Counted from the first letter of the stretch, positions 46,003 to 54,940 are shown. The stretch: DNA of 64,000 nt from Lachnospiraceae bacterium (GCA_029225065.1 JAQXVT010000035.1:1-64000), one strand, 5' to 3'. Program-made: numbers and translations. Notes: a model not told the origin generated them from the letters alone.

Positions 46003-46449
46003 ATGCTGACTTATCACAGCACAACAGAATCAGAAAAATATGAAATTGCAGCGTGGAATTACGACGGTGATTATGCCATTTATAATCTCAAACCATATGA
46101 GGAACAGAAGAAAACACACTCTGGGCTTGTAAATGAGAAGAATCTTTTTTATTCTTTTTATGATGATAAAACGTTGGTTGGTTTTATCAATCTCTATGAG
46201 GAGGAGACGGAAGTTTTCTTTGGGATCGGAGTGCTGCAGCAAAGGATACGGACAGGAGATGGCAAAGACGGCGAGAGAACTGTCTGCGCAGCTCTTCCCG
46301 GAAAAAGGGCTGTATCTGAAGTACGGACATGAAATAAAAGGGCAGTTCGGTGTTATGAAAAGGCAGGATTTCATGTCGCAGGAGCTCCGATTGTTCAGAC
46401 GACCGGATCAGGCGAAGAGGAATTTTACCGCATGGAGGCGGAAAAATAA
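46003..46449 (+). pseudogene. Broken GNAT-type acetyltransferase
   Basis: The frame from 46003 gives an N-terminal GNAT-like part (LVGFINLYEEETEVFFGIGV). The next block, CSKGYGQEMAKTAREL to KGLYL, is in the +1 frame, and the last block, NKRAVRCYEKAGFHVAG to MEAEK with a TAA at 46447, is back in the first frame behind a TGA at 46330. The lesions are therefore two frameshifts, near 46230 and 46317, and one nonsense codon where Trp is expected (RTWNKRA in relatives). It lies between the VWA and AAA genes. Confidence 0.8.
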
Positions 46450-46514
46450 CAGAAGCCAGAGGATAACCGGCGGCGTGCTGCCCAAAGAAATGAATGGTTT
46501 ACTGAAAGGATATC

Positions 46515-48050
46515 ATGAATATACAGGATGCAAAAGAAGAGATTATCCATACGCTGCAGGCGTATCACAGAAAAGACGCGGCGGGAAATTACTGTTTTCC
46601 GGTGACACGGCAGCGGCCGATTCTGCTGATGGGACCTCCGGGAATTGGAAAAACGGCCATCATGGAGCAAATTGCAGCGCAGTGCGGCATCGGACTCGTC
46701 GCTTATACGATCACACATCACACAAGACAGAGTGCGGTCGGTCTGCCGAAGATTGTGACAAGAACGTATGACGGGCAGGAAGTAAGCGTGACGGAGTACA
46801 CGTTAAGTGAGATCATTGCCTCGGTGTACGACTGCATGGAACGGACCGGAAAAAGGGAGGGAATCCTTTTTATCGATGAGATTAACTGTGCATCCGAGAC
46901 GCTGGCGCCTACGATGCTGCAGTTTCTGCAGAATAAAAAATTCGGAAGCCACAAAGTGCCGGAGGGCTGGATGATCGTCGCAGCGGGAAATCCACCGGAA
47001 TATAATAAATCGGTTCGTGAGTTTGATATTGTGACGCTTGACCGTGTGCGTCGGCTGGATTTGGAGCCGGATCTGGAAGCGTGGATGGCGTACGCCTGGG
47101 AGCAGGAGGTGCATGGAGCAATCCTTTCCTATCTGAATCTGAAAAAGGATCGCTTTTATCAGATCCATGCGGACGGAGAAGAAAAGCAGTTTGTGACGGC
47201 GCGCGGCTGGGAGGATCTTTCGGAGATATTGAAAAATTATGAGGCGATTGGTGTGTCGTGCGGACCGGAACTGGTGGGCCAGTATCTGCAGGAGCCGGAG
47301 ACGGCGCGTGAATTTGCCGCTTATTATCAGCTGTATCAGAAATATGGGATGGATTATGGAATACGGGAAATTCTGGATGGCGTGATTGCACCGGAAAAAG
47401 AGAGCGGGGCGCTTTACCGGCAGAGGGCAGAAATGGCCAAAAGCGCAGGCTTTGAAGAGCGGTGCACGGTAATCAATCTGCTGCTCGATGGTCTGTCGGA
47501 GACATTCGGATCGTTTGCCTGGCTGGATGACAGGGCGGTGAAAACGCAGGAGACGTTAAAACAGATGAAAAAGGAACTGGAGCAGGAAACGGATCTCGAA
47601 TATTTAGAAACATTTGTGGAAAAGAAACGGCAGCAGCTTCAGGTGAAAATACAGATGGAGCTTGGCACACAGCGGGAGCTGCGCCTGGAGCGGGAAGTCC
47701 TTGGGCTGCTTGAATTTTACCAAAATGAGGTGAAACTGGCGCATCTTCGAACGAAAGAAGAGGGAATGGAGTGGATTACGCAGCTCTTCAAGGAGACGGT
47801 GCAGCAGAGAATGGACGCACTTCAAAGAGGAAAAATGCAGCTCGCGAACGCATTCCGTTTTACCGCCGACTGCTTCGGGGAGGATCAGGAGATGATCCTG
47901 CTGGTTTCGGGCCTTACGAAAAATCGCCGCGCGATGGATTTTATCCGGGTGCATGGATGTCCGGAGTATTTAAAGTACGGCGAGGTGCTGGTGCCGGAGC
48001 GAGTAGAAACGCTGCGGGAGGCGTGCCTTAAGCAGCTGTGGCAGCAGTAA
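46515..48050 (+). CDS. MoxR-type AAA ATPase
   Basis: A 511-residue ATPase. Walker A GPPGIGKT (40-47), Walker B ILFIDEIN (about 117-124), sensor 1 VAAGNPPEYN and the RVRRLDLEPD arginine-containing segment are all present. The C-terminal 200 residues are helical. Proteins of this kind act as remodelling ATPases with VWA partners, and the VWA gene at 44329 is the obvious one, although the usual order is ATPase first. No obvious complex partner beyond these two is seen. Confidence 0.9.
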   Translation: MNIQDAKEEIIHTLQAYHRKDAAGNYCFPVTRQRPILLMGPPGIGKTAIMEQIAAQCGIGLVAYTITHHTRQSAVGLPKIVTRTYDGQEVSVTEYTLSEIIASVYDCMERTGKREGILFIDEINCASETLAPTMLQFLQNKKFGSHKVPEGWMIVAAGNPPEYNKSVREFDIVTLDRVRRLDLEPDLEAWMAYAWEQEVHGAILSYLNLKKDRFYQIHADGEEKQFVTARGWEDLSEILKNYEAIGVSCGPELVGQYLQEPETAREFAAYYQLYQKYGMDYGIREILDGVIAPEKESGALYRQRAEMAKSAGFEERCTVINLLLDGLSETFGSFAWLDDRAVKTQETLKQMKKELEQETDLEYLETFVEKKRQQLQVKIQMELGTQRELRLEREVLGLLEFYQNEVKLAHLRTKEEGMEWITQLFKETVQQRMDALQRGKMQLANAFRFTADCFGEDQEMILLVSGLTKNRRAMDFIRVHGCPEYLKYGEVLVPERVETLREACLKQLWQQ

Positions 48051-48100
48051 CTCGAGTCGTGAGATACAATAAGATATCATAATAGTGGGGATGAGATTGA

Positions 48101-48215
48101 TTTTAACCGAATCAGGCAAGCCCCCTGCTTCAATTGTACAAAGCAATAAGCAGTAGGTTATGAACAAGAAGTGAAGCAGACCTGAAATAGCTGCTTTGCC
48201 CTGTGCTTGGCAAAA
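48101..48215 (+). repeat. Dispersed intergenic repeat, copy B
   Basis: AACCGAATCAGGCAAG, CCCCCTGCTTCAATTG, AAGCAATAAGCAGTAGG and a GTGAAGCAGACC..TAGCTGCTTTGCC module, in the same order as in copies C and D. Confidence 0.7.
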
Positions 48216-48280
48216 ATTGCGGCATTTATGGGTGGAAAGAAAGTCAGAAACGTGAGAAGTAAGAAAGAGGAACAAATGTT

Positions 48281-50140
48281 ATGAATATTATCAACATCGA
48301 ACATATCAGCAAAATTTTTGGGGATAAAGTTATTTTTCAGGATGCTTCCTGTGGAATCCAGAGGGGAGACAAAATCGGAATTATCGGAATCAATGGAACC
48401 GGAAAGACTACATTTTTAAATATTCTGGCAGGAAAAGAGGATACGGACGAGGGCGGAGTGGTGCGCCAGAGCGGCATTCGTCTTGCCTACCTGACTCAGC
48501 ACCCGGAATATGCGAAGGATGACACGGTGCTGTCTTTTGCGTGCAAAGATACGGACGAGTCGGACTGGCAGGCAATGAGCGAGGTGAAAAGTATTTTAAA
48601 CCGCCTTGGTTTTACGGACTATGAGGAGAAGATGGAACATCTCTCCGGCGGGCAGAAGAAAAAAGCGGCGCTCGCAAGAACACTGGCCGGAAAATTTGAC
48701 GTCCTTTTGCTGGACGAGCCGACAAACCATCTGGATGAAGAGATGCTTCAGTGGCTGGAAGATTATCTGAATCGTTTTAAGGGAACGGTGATCATGGTAA
48801 CGCATGACCGGTACTTTCTGGATCGCGTCAGCAACCGGATTCTGGAAATTTCGCACGGAAGCATTTACAGCTATGAGGCGAATTATTCCAAATTTCTGGA
48901 GCTGAAAGCACAGCGCGAGGAAATGGAGCTTGCCAGTGAGCGGAAGCGCCAGAGTATTCTGCGCATCGAACTGGAGTGGGCAAAACGCGGCTGCCGCGCG
49001 CGTACCACGAAGCAGCATGCCAGACTTGACCGCCTGGAGGCGCTGAAAAACGAAAGTGCGCCGACAGCCGATGCGGTGACAGAGCTTGACAGCGTGGAGA
49101 CACGCATGGGCAAAAAGACGGTGGAGCTGCATCATGTGACGAAGAGCTACGGAGATAAAAAGCTGATCGAAGACTTTAATTATATTCTGCTGAAAAATCA
49201 GCGCCTCGGCATCATTGGGCCGAACGGCTGCGGAAAGTCGACACTTTTGAAACTGATTGCCGGAAAAATTCAGCCGGATGAGGGAGAGGTGGAGACCGGA
49301 GAGACGATCAAAATGGGATATTTTGCGCAGGATGTGCCGGATATGGGCAGCAATCAGCGCGTGATCGATTATATCCGTGATATCGCAGAGTATGTGCCGA
49401 CGCGCGACGGAAAAATCACAGCCTCTCAGATGCTGGAACGTTTTCTGTTTACGCCGGATATGCAGTATGCACCGGTATCAAGGCTCTCAGGCGGCGAGAA
49501 AAAGCGGCTGCATCTGCTCAGCATCCTGATGCAGGCACCGAATTTTCTGGCACTCGACGAGGTGACGAATGATATTGATATTCCGACGATGGCAATTCTG
49601 GAGGATTATCTGACGTCATTTTCCGGAATCATCGTAGCAGTATCGCATGACCGCTATTTTCTGGACAACATCGTAGACCGCATCTTTGCATTTGACGGAG
49701 AAGGGCATTTGCAGCAGTATGAGGGCGGATATACGGATTATCTGGAGGCAAAGAAAGCAAGAGAAGCGGCTTCTGAAAACGCGGTTGGAGCGGCAAAGCA
49801 GGGAATGGCCTCAAAAGCCGGAAGTACGACTGGAGCAGCTGGAGATGCACCGGCGAATTCGTCTCAGTCCTCTGCAAAAGATTGGAAACAGAACCGCCCG
49901 GTCAAACTGAAATTTACGTATAAGGAACAGCGCGAGTACGAGACGATTGACGACGAGATTGCGAAGCTGGAAGAAAAGGTCAGCACATTGGATGCAGATA
50001 TCCTCGCCAACGCGACGAATTCCGGAAAGCTGAACGAGCTGACAAAGGAAAAAGTGCAGGCGGAGCAGGAGCTGGAGGAGAAGATGGACCGTTGGGTGTA
50101 CCTGAATGATCTGGCAGAGAAAATCGCGGCACAGAAATGA
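48281..50140 (+). CDS. ABC-F family ATP-binding protein (Uup-like)
   Basis: 619 residues with two ATPase cassettes and no membrane domain. Cassette 1 has GINGTGKTT, LSGGQKKK and LLLDEPTNHLD; cassette 2 has GPNGCGKST and LSGGEKKR, but Walker B reads LALDEVTNDID. The Walker B glutamate is kept in both. A C-terminal coiled-coil domain of about 75 residues, with KLKFTYKEQREYETID, matches Uup-type members. These proteins act on the ribosome. Some protect against antibiotics, but the linker gives no clear sign of that here. It is followed by the tRNA-Gly promoter. Confidence 0.93.
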   Translation: MNIINIEHISKIFGDKVIFQDASCGIQRGDKIGIIGINGTGKTTFLNILAGKEDTDEGGVVRQSGIRLAYLTQHPEYAKDDTVLSFACKDTDESDWQAMSEVKSILNRLGFTDYEEKMEHLSGGQKKKAALARTLAGKFDVLLLDEPTNHLDEEMLQWLEDYLNRFKGTVIMVTHDRYFLDRVSNRILEISHGSIYSYEANYSKFLELKAQREEMELASERKRQSILRIELEWAKRGCRARTTKQHARLDRLEALKNESAPTADAVTELDSVETRMGKKTVELHHVTKSYGDKKLIEDFNYILLKNQRLGIIGPNGCGKSTLLKLIAGKIQPDEGEVETGETIKMGYFAQDVPDMGSNQRVIDYIRDIAEYVPTRDGKITASQMLERFLFTPDMQYAPVSRLSGGEKKRLHLLSILMQAPNFLALDEVTNDIDIPTMAILEDYLTSFSGIIVAVSHDRYFLDNIVDRIFAFDGEGHLQQYEGGYTDYLEAKKAREAASENAVGAAKQGMASKAGSTTGAAGDAPANSSQSSAKDWKQNRPVKLKFTYKEQREYETIDDEIAKLEEKVSTLDADILANATNSGKLNELTKEKVQAEQELEEKMDRWVYLNDLAEKIAAQK

Positions 50141-50188
50141 ACGATAAAAAGTCAGTGAAAAAGTCCTATAAAAAATTTAAAATTATGC

Positions 50189-50217
50189 TTGACAATTTCG
50201 CCAATGCATTGTATACT
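50189..50217 (+). promoter_or_regulatory. Promoter of tRNA-Gly
   Basis: TTGACA, 17-base spacer, TATACT; 45 bases before the tRNA. The -35 is a perfect match to consensus. Confidence 0.85.
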
Positions 50218-50261
50218 CTTATCGTTGCTTGAGAGAAAAGAAAAGTAATTCGATAAGAGAT

Positions 50262-50332
50262 GCGGGTGTAGTTCAATGGTAGAACATCAGCCTTCCAAGC
50301 TGAATACGTGGGTTCGATTCCCATCACCCGCT
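50262..50332 (+). tRNA. tRNA-Gly (anticodon TCC)
   Basis: 71 bases with a full cloverleaf: acceptor GCGGGTG/CACCCGC, D-arm with AATGGTA, anticodon stem TCAGC/GCTGA with loop CTTCCAA (TCC, reads GGA), and T-loop TTCGATT. CCA is not encoded. A T-run follows directly and serves as terminator. Confidence 0.97.
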
Positions 50333-50504
50333 TTTTTCATGCCCTGAAATAAGTGCTGCAGGAAAAAATACTTTTATCTGGTATTCCTGAAAAAAGAAAT
50401 TTACCATCTCCCGGATGAATTTACGATTCATACGGGATTAGAACAAGAAATAGAAAAACAGAATAAAAAAATAGAATGAAAAGAATGAAAAGAATGAAAT
50501 AAGA

Positions 50505-50555
50505 AAGAGAAGTTCCAGATTCATGATCGCATGAATCAGAGAACTTCTCTTTTTG
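50505..50555. terminator. Hairpin terminator behind tRNA-Gly region
   Basis: AGAGAAGTTC..ATTCATG pairs with CATGAAT..GAACTTCTCT, followed by TTTT. It separates the tRNA from repeat copy C and the leftward stator genes. Confidence 0.75.
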
Positions 50556-50558
50556 ATT

Positions 50559-50703
50559 TAACCGAATCAAGCAAGTCCCCTGCGGGGTTGCTCGGAGCAA
50601 TAAGCAGTGGGTAGGGACTTGCCTGTATCATAAGTAAGGCAAGCTTACTTACGATGGAGGTTATGCGCAAGTAGCGAAGCGGATTGCGAATATCCGCTTT
50701 GCC
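50559..50703 (+). repeat. Dispersed intergenic repeat, copy C (most complete)
   Basis: Three inverted repeats in a row: GCAAGTCCC.../GGGACTTGC (50571-50622), TAAGTAAG/CTTACTTA (50631-50651) and AAGCGGAT/ATCCGCTT (50677-50699). The core GGAGCAATAAGCAGTGGG lies inside the first. It ends 3 bases before the leftward gene's stop. Confidence 0.8.
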
Positions 50704-50706
50704 ACG

Positions 50707-51774
50707 TTACTGTGCAGCATTCGTCTCACTTTTCGTTTCCGTCGCAGCAAGGCTGCTCTCATCCAGAATATCCTTCAGCTCGTTGATCATTTCCTCGTCC
50801 TTCAGGCGAAAACGTACTTCCACTCGTCTGGAGGCATCCATGTCGACTTCGCCGTCTGTATAGACGGGATTGCTCATAGAGTGACCGTTGGAGGTCAGCT
50901 TTTCTTTGAGGCTTGAAAGTTCGTCGGCAGTCAGGTAACTGTCAGCATTTGCAAAGAGGTAATCCGCTACCGCGAGGGCGCGGGCCTGGGAGAGCTGCAG
51001 GTTGTAGAGGTAATCGCCGCTCGTGTCGGTGTAGCCGTCGATACTGAGCTCGGCAAGATAATCCTGATACTGAGGCTCCATCAGCACCTTGCAGTAGAGC
51101 GGGAGAACTTCACCGAGCATCTGGATACCCTCGTCGGTCAGCTCACTCTCGTTGTAGCCGAAGAGGACGTTGGAATCGAGTGCGATCGAGCCGGTCGCCT
51201 CATCAATGACGACGTTTAAATTGTGCTCATCAAATTGCTTTTTCAACGCGGCGATTAGGTCAGCTTTGACACCGATGATCTGCTCGATCTTTTTCTGCTG
51301 CTCGGCCATCAGCGTTTCCTGCTCCTCAAGGGCGGCCTGCTGAGACTGCATCAGCGCATTTTTTTCGTCGAGTTCCTTCTGCTGGCTGGCGACGAGCGCT
51401 TCCTGCGCCTCCAGATCCTTCTGTTGGGAGAGAACGAGCGCGCTCTTTTCGTCGAGTTCATCCTGCTGGCTTGCAACGAGAGCGGTTTGCTTGTCCAGAT
51501 CATCCTGCTGGCTGGCAATGAGTGCGCTCTGCTCATCGAGTGCTGCCTGCTTGGCGTTCAGCTCACTTTCCCGCTGCTGCAGTTCAAGCTGCAGCTGGCT
51601 CTGGGTCTGCTGATGTGCCGCCTCCTCCTGGAGTTTTTCCTGATAATTTTTCTGTGCCTCCATGAAAGAGATGCACATGACGAGGACAAAGAGGAGAAGA
51701 AGCCCGGCCATCATATCAGAATAAGAACGCCAGATGTTGTGGCGGTCATAATTTCTTTTGCGTTTTGAATACAT
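50707..51774 (-). CDS. MotB/ZorB-like protein with OmpA domain
   Basis: 355 residues. A short cytoplasmic N-terminus leads to one membrane helix (about 20-40) whose first residue is Asp20 in SYSDMMAGLLLLFVLVM, the place of the proton-binding Asp of MotB-type stators. Residues about 45-165 are a coiled coil of roughly eight 14-residue repeats (ASQQKELDEKNAL-like). Residues about 190-330 are an OmpA/peptidoglycan-binding domain (IDGYTDTSGDYLYNLQLSQARA). It pairs with the MotA-like gene just upstream, 70 bases away. No flagellar gene is in the window. Confidence 0.87.
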   Translation of the reverse strand: MYSKRKRNYDRHNIWRSYSDMMAGLLLLFVLVMCISFMEAQKNYQEKLQEEAAHQQTQSQLQLELQQRESELNAKQAALDEQSALIASQQDDLDKQTALVASQQDELDEKSALVLSQQKDLEAQEALVASQQKELDEKNALMQSQQAALEEQETLMAEQQKKIEQIIGVKADLIAALKKQFDEHNLNVVIDEATGSIALDSNVLFGYNESELTDEGIQMLGEVLPLYCKVLMEPQYQDYLAELSIDGYTDTSGDYLYNLQLSQARALAVADYLFANADSYLTADELSSLKEKLTSNGHSMSNPVYTDGEVDMDASRRVEVRFRLKDEEMINELKDILDESSLAATETKSETNAAQ

Positions 51775-51844
51775 GGAACATCATCCTTTCTGGATAGAAC
51801 CGGATCAGACAAGGGCTGTCTGACACCTTAAAACTGCGGCCGGT

Positions 51845-53305
51845 TTATTTCTTTCGGCGGCGGAACAGTACCGGCTGATCCATTTTTCTGGAAAGCTCAT
51901 CCAGCTTTGCAAGCGTGCGCTCGAGCATTTCCGCTGTCTGTTCGGAGGTGTCTTCGTCTGAGGATGGAAGCGACTGCTCATGCTGGATTTTCTGCAGCTG
52001 CTCGGAGATTTTTGCAAGCTGCAGGCGCATCTCGGCGGAGGACTGCACCGGTCCCATTTTTGCGATCTGATCGGAATAGCCCTTGATCTCCTCACTGTTT
52101 TTCTCCCAGATTTCAGAAAATTTTTCAATCGTCTGATACATGAAACGAATGTAATCCTGATAAGCCTCTTTCTGCTCCTGATTGACGCGGGAGGCATTTG
52201 TCTGTGCCTCGGCAAGCTTTTCAACGGAGTCCGTGAGGTAATTCTGTGTCTGCGTCATGGAATCCTGCAAGGAACCAAGCGTTTTCTGAATGCGCATGAT
52301 CGTGCGGTCCATGAAATCCGTGTAGCTGGCTTGTGTTTTTGTCAGTTCCTCGACGGTTTTGCTGATCTGGTTGAAATCGGAGAGCAGCTCGGTGCGCATC
52401 TGACGGGTAACGGTGTTGCAGACGTTGGTGAGAAGCTCTTCCTGACTGCTGGTAAAGGTATCCGCCACCTGCTGGAAGCCCTCAGTCATCCGGGCAAAGG
52501 CCGGTGTAATCGCCTGCTCAAAGCTGGCAGCCATCTGCTCGACGAAAATGCCGGTCAGATCGTGGACCATATCCTCCTGTGATTTCTGCTGGGAGAGCAG
52601 TTTGCCGAGTGAGTCGACCTCATAAGGAGGCTGCACATGAAGGTAATAGGCATCCAGAAATTCTTCAACGCGTGCGGACAGGTTGGAAAACTCACTGCGC
52701 AGGTTGAAGGAAAAGGAGAGTGAGAGTGCGATTCCGTAGATGGAGGTAATGAAAGCCACCTTGATACCGTTGATCAGCGGGGTGACGGAACCGGCCATCT
52801 GCTCATAACCGGACGGATCAAACTCACGCAGTCCCATAACAAGGCCGACGAAGGTGCCGAGAATACCAAGACTCGTCAGGATATCCGGAATATTTTCCAG
52901 AATGCCGCGGTGCACGTACGTCTCAATCGCCTCTTCATTGATAAAGCTGCGGATATCGCAGACACTGGATGGATTCTGCGCAGCCATGGAGCGGTACTGA
53001 TGGTAGCAGTCGTCAAGAAACGCGTTCTGAAAAAGCGGAGCGGACGGGTCGTCCCAGGCCGCTGCATTTTTGGATGTGGCCTGCCGGATTTTGTCGGAGG
53101 CACGTTTCAAGGCGCGGGTCGTCTGAATCAGGCGGCGCAGGCCGGAAAAACAGGCTGCTGCAGTCATGAGCAGCATGACGCTGAGAAAGACGAGGTTGAA
53201 AAGAATCGTGGTGAAATCTGCCTCGCGGCTGATATAGGTGATAAATACGCATACGCCGACGGACAGAGCCGCACCGAGGATCGAGATGGTTCTTCGCAGA
53301 TACAA
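51845..53305 (-). CDS. MotA/TolQ/ExbB-like proton channel protein (ZorA-like)
   Basis: 486 residues. Two N-terminal helices (about 5-27 and 33-57), a cytoplasmic loop, then two further helices (TSLGILGTFVGLVMGL, about 165-182, and IKVAFITSIYGIALSLSFS, about 208-228) match the MotA/TolQ core. About 250 residues of predicted coiled coil follow, with repeated KLDELSRK- and QDSMTQTQNYL-like segments, resembling the long cytoplasmic tail of ZorA. The TTG start follows AAAGGGGGAA; the longer frame to 53575 is not supported. It should form a stator complex with the MotB-like partner. Confidence 0.83.
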   Translation of the reverse strand: MYLRRTISILGAALSVGVCVFITYISREADFTTILFNLVFLSVMLLMTAAACFSGLRRLIQTTRALKRASDKIRQATSKNAAAWDDPSAPLFQNAFLDDCYHQYRSMAAQNPSSVCDIRSFINEEAIETYVHRGILENIPDILTSLGILGTFVGLVMGLREFDPSGYEQMAGSVTPLINGIKVAFITSIYGIALSLSFSFNLRSEFSNLSARVEEFLDAYYLHVQPPYEVDSLGKLLSQQKSQEDMVHDLTGIFVEQMAASFEQAITPAFARMTEGFQQVADTFTSSQEELLTNVCNTVTRQMRTELLSDFNQISKTVEELTKTQASYTDFMDRTIMRIQKTLGSLQDSMTQTQNYLTDSVEKLAEAQTNASRVNQEQKEAYQDYIRFMYQTIEKFSEIWEKNSEEIKGYSDQIAKMGPVQSSAEMRLQLAKISEQLQKIQHEQSLPSSDEDTSEQTAEMLERTLAKLDELSRKMDQPVLFRRRKK

Positions 53306-53446
53306 GATGATTCCCCCTTTTATAAAATTTTGTTCTAAAAAAACGCCATATTTATACTCATTATAAAAAAAGAAAACACGGTAGTAAAGCGATTCTGAAA
53401 ATATTAAGAAAAAATGTGCCGAAAGATTTCGAAAATACAGCAGATG

Positions 53447-53455
53447 TGCTATAAT
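53447..53455 (+). promoter_or_regulatory. Extended -10 upstream of the beta-lactamase-fold gene
   Basis: TGCTATAAT, an extended -10, with a weak TTTCGA at the -35 position. It would give a leader of about 140 bases; no structure was recognised in it. Confidence 0.45.
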
Positions 53456-53599
53456 CTTTCTGCTTGAACGCAGAAGTACGCGATGCCGAAGAAATGCGGC
53501 GCAGTCTGGCAGCGTGCATTGGATAGAAAAAGAGTCGGATGAAACGGCATTTTGCAGGAAAAGGAAGACTGACACAGAAAAGAAATGGAGTGGAACGGT

Positions 53600-54772
53600 A
53601 TGAAAGCAGAGACGATACAGCGAGTTGGGGAGATTTTAGAGGAAGCGATCGAGGACGGCGTGACAATGGGCGCCTCCGTCGGCGTGTGGCAGCATGGTGA
53701 GGAGCTTCTGTATGTGGAGCGCGGCCAGGCAGACCGGGAAAACGGAAAGAAGATAAAAAGGGATACAATTTTCAGATTGTATTCCATGTCAAAGCCGATC
53801 ACAGCGGCAGCTGCGATGATTCTGATGGAACGTGGATTGTTGGATTTTGCACAGCCGGTCAGTGATTTCCTGCCTGGATTTGCAGATGTGATGGTGGAAA
53901 CGGACGGCGGAGTGCAGAAATCGGAGACACCGGTTACTGTATTTAATCTTTTAAATATGACCTCTGGATTGACATATGGAGACGAAAAGACGACGGCCGG
54001 AAAGATGACGCTTTCCTATATTGAAGAGTGCATCGAGCGTCTTCACACGCCGCAGGCAGTGACGACAATAGAATTTGCCGAACATTTAAGCCAGATTCCG
54101 CTGAACTTCGCACCGGATACCTCCTGGCGTTACGGGCTGTCGGCGGATGTGCTTGGTGCGGTGATCGAGAAGGCATCCGGAATGCGGTTTGGCGAATTTA
54201 TGCAGAAAAATATTTTTGAGCCGCTTGGCATGAAAGATACCGGTTTCTGGGTACCACAGGAAAAGCAGGAACGCCTGGCACAGGCATATGAGCTTGCGGA
54301 TGGACCGATGAAGCTGTACACGGGGGACAACCTTGCTGTTTCAAATCGTCTGGAAACACCACCGGCCTTTGAATCGGGCGGAGCTGGACTTGTCTCTACA
54401 CTTGACGATTATGCGAAATTTGCGCAGATGCTGCTTGGAGGCGGAACCTTAAATGGCGTCCGCGTGATGAATCAGGCGACGGTGGATTATTTTACGGACG
54501 GCGGCCTGACACCGGAGCAGCAGAAGGCGTACCGGGCATGGGTCGGACTGGAAGGATTTACGTACTCCCATCTGATGCGCATCATGAAACATCCAGAGAT
54601 GGCGGCGTACCTTGGAAGCAAAGGCGAGTACGGTTGGGACGGATGGCTTGGCTGCTACTTTACGAATCTGCCGGAAAAGGATGCGACGATCCTTCTGATG
54701 CAGCAGCGGCGTGATTCCGGCACGATCCCGATGACGCGGAAAGTCCGGAACGTGATCCTTGGAGATCTGTAG
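53600..54772 (+). CDS. Serine hydrolase, beta-lactamase (class C) fold
   Basis: 390 residues, no signal peptide, so cytosolic. The SxxK motif is SMSK (Ser62-Lys65) and the second motif is in WRYGLSADVLGAVIE (about 182-196), as in EstB-type esterases and class C relatives. The family hydrolyses esters, peptides or beta-lactams, and resistance should not be assumed. ATG 53600 is preferred to the in-frame ATG at 53585, because GGAGTGG lies between the two. It is divergent from the stator pair and followed by a long hairpin. Confidence 0.88.
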   Translation: MKAETIQRVGEILEEAIEDGVTMGASVGVWQHGEELLYVERGQADRENGKKIKRDTIFRLYSMSKPITAAAAMILMERGLLDFAQPVSDFLPGFADVMVETDGGVQKSETPVTVFNLLNMTSGLTYGDEKTTAGKMTLSYIEECIERLHTPQAVTTIEFAEHLSQIPLNFAPDTSWRYGLSADVLGAVIEKASGMRFGEFMQKNIFEPLGMKDTGFWVPQEKQERLAQAYELADGPMKLYTGDNLAVSNRLETPPAFESGGAGLVSTLDDYAKFAQMLLGGGTLNGVRVMNQATVDYFTDGGLTPEQQKAYRAWVGLEGFTYSHLMRIMKHPEMAAYLGSKGEYGWDGWLGCYFTNLPEKDATILLMQQRRDSGTIPMTRKVRNVILGDL

Positions 54773-54788
54773 GGCGGAACCGGGCAAT

Positions 54789-54831
54789 CTCATAAGGAGG
54801 GACCCGCGTGCGCGGGAGGATTCCTTATGAG
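54789..54831. repeat. Hairpin repeat, copy F
   Basis: CTCATAAGGA..CCCGCG pairs with CGCGGG..TTCCTTATGAG around TG. A related hairpin (ATCATAGGAG...TTCCTTATGAT) is inside repeat copy D, so it is a module of the same family. Confidence 0.7.
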
Positions 54832-54940
54832 CCTATTAGATTGCGGGAATGATTTTTCAAACACGCTTCAGGAGGTACTTCTGGTAAAGCATGGAGCAGA
54901 GCAAAGTGGACAGCACCCTGAAAGAAAAATAAAATAAATT

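Noticed and set aside
48281-50140. An ABC-F antibiotic-protection gene
   Set aside because: The C-terminal domain is of the Uup type and the linker shows no clear resistance signature.
50707-53305. A complete Zorya defence system
   Set aside because: Only the A/B-like motor pair is present; no ZorC, ZorD or ZorE-like gene is next to it.
53600-54772. An antibiotic-resistance beta-lactamase
   Set aside because: It has no signal peptide and looks like EstB-type serine hydrolases; resistance cannot be claimed from the fold.
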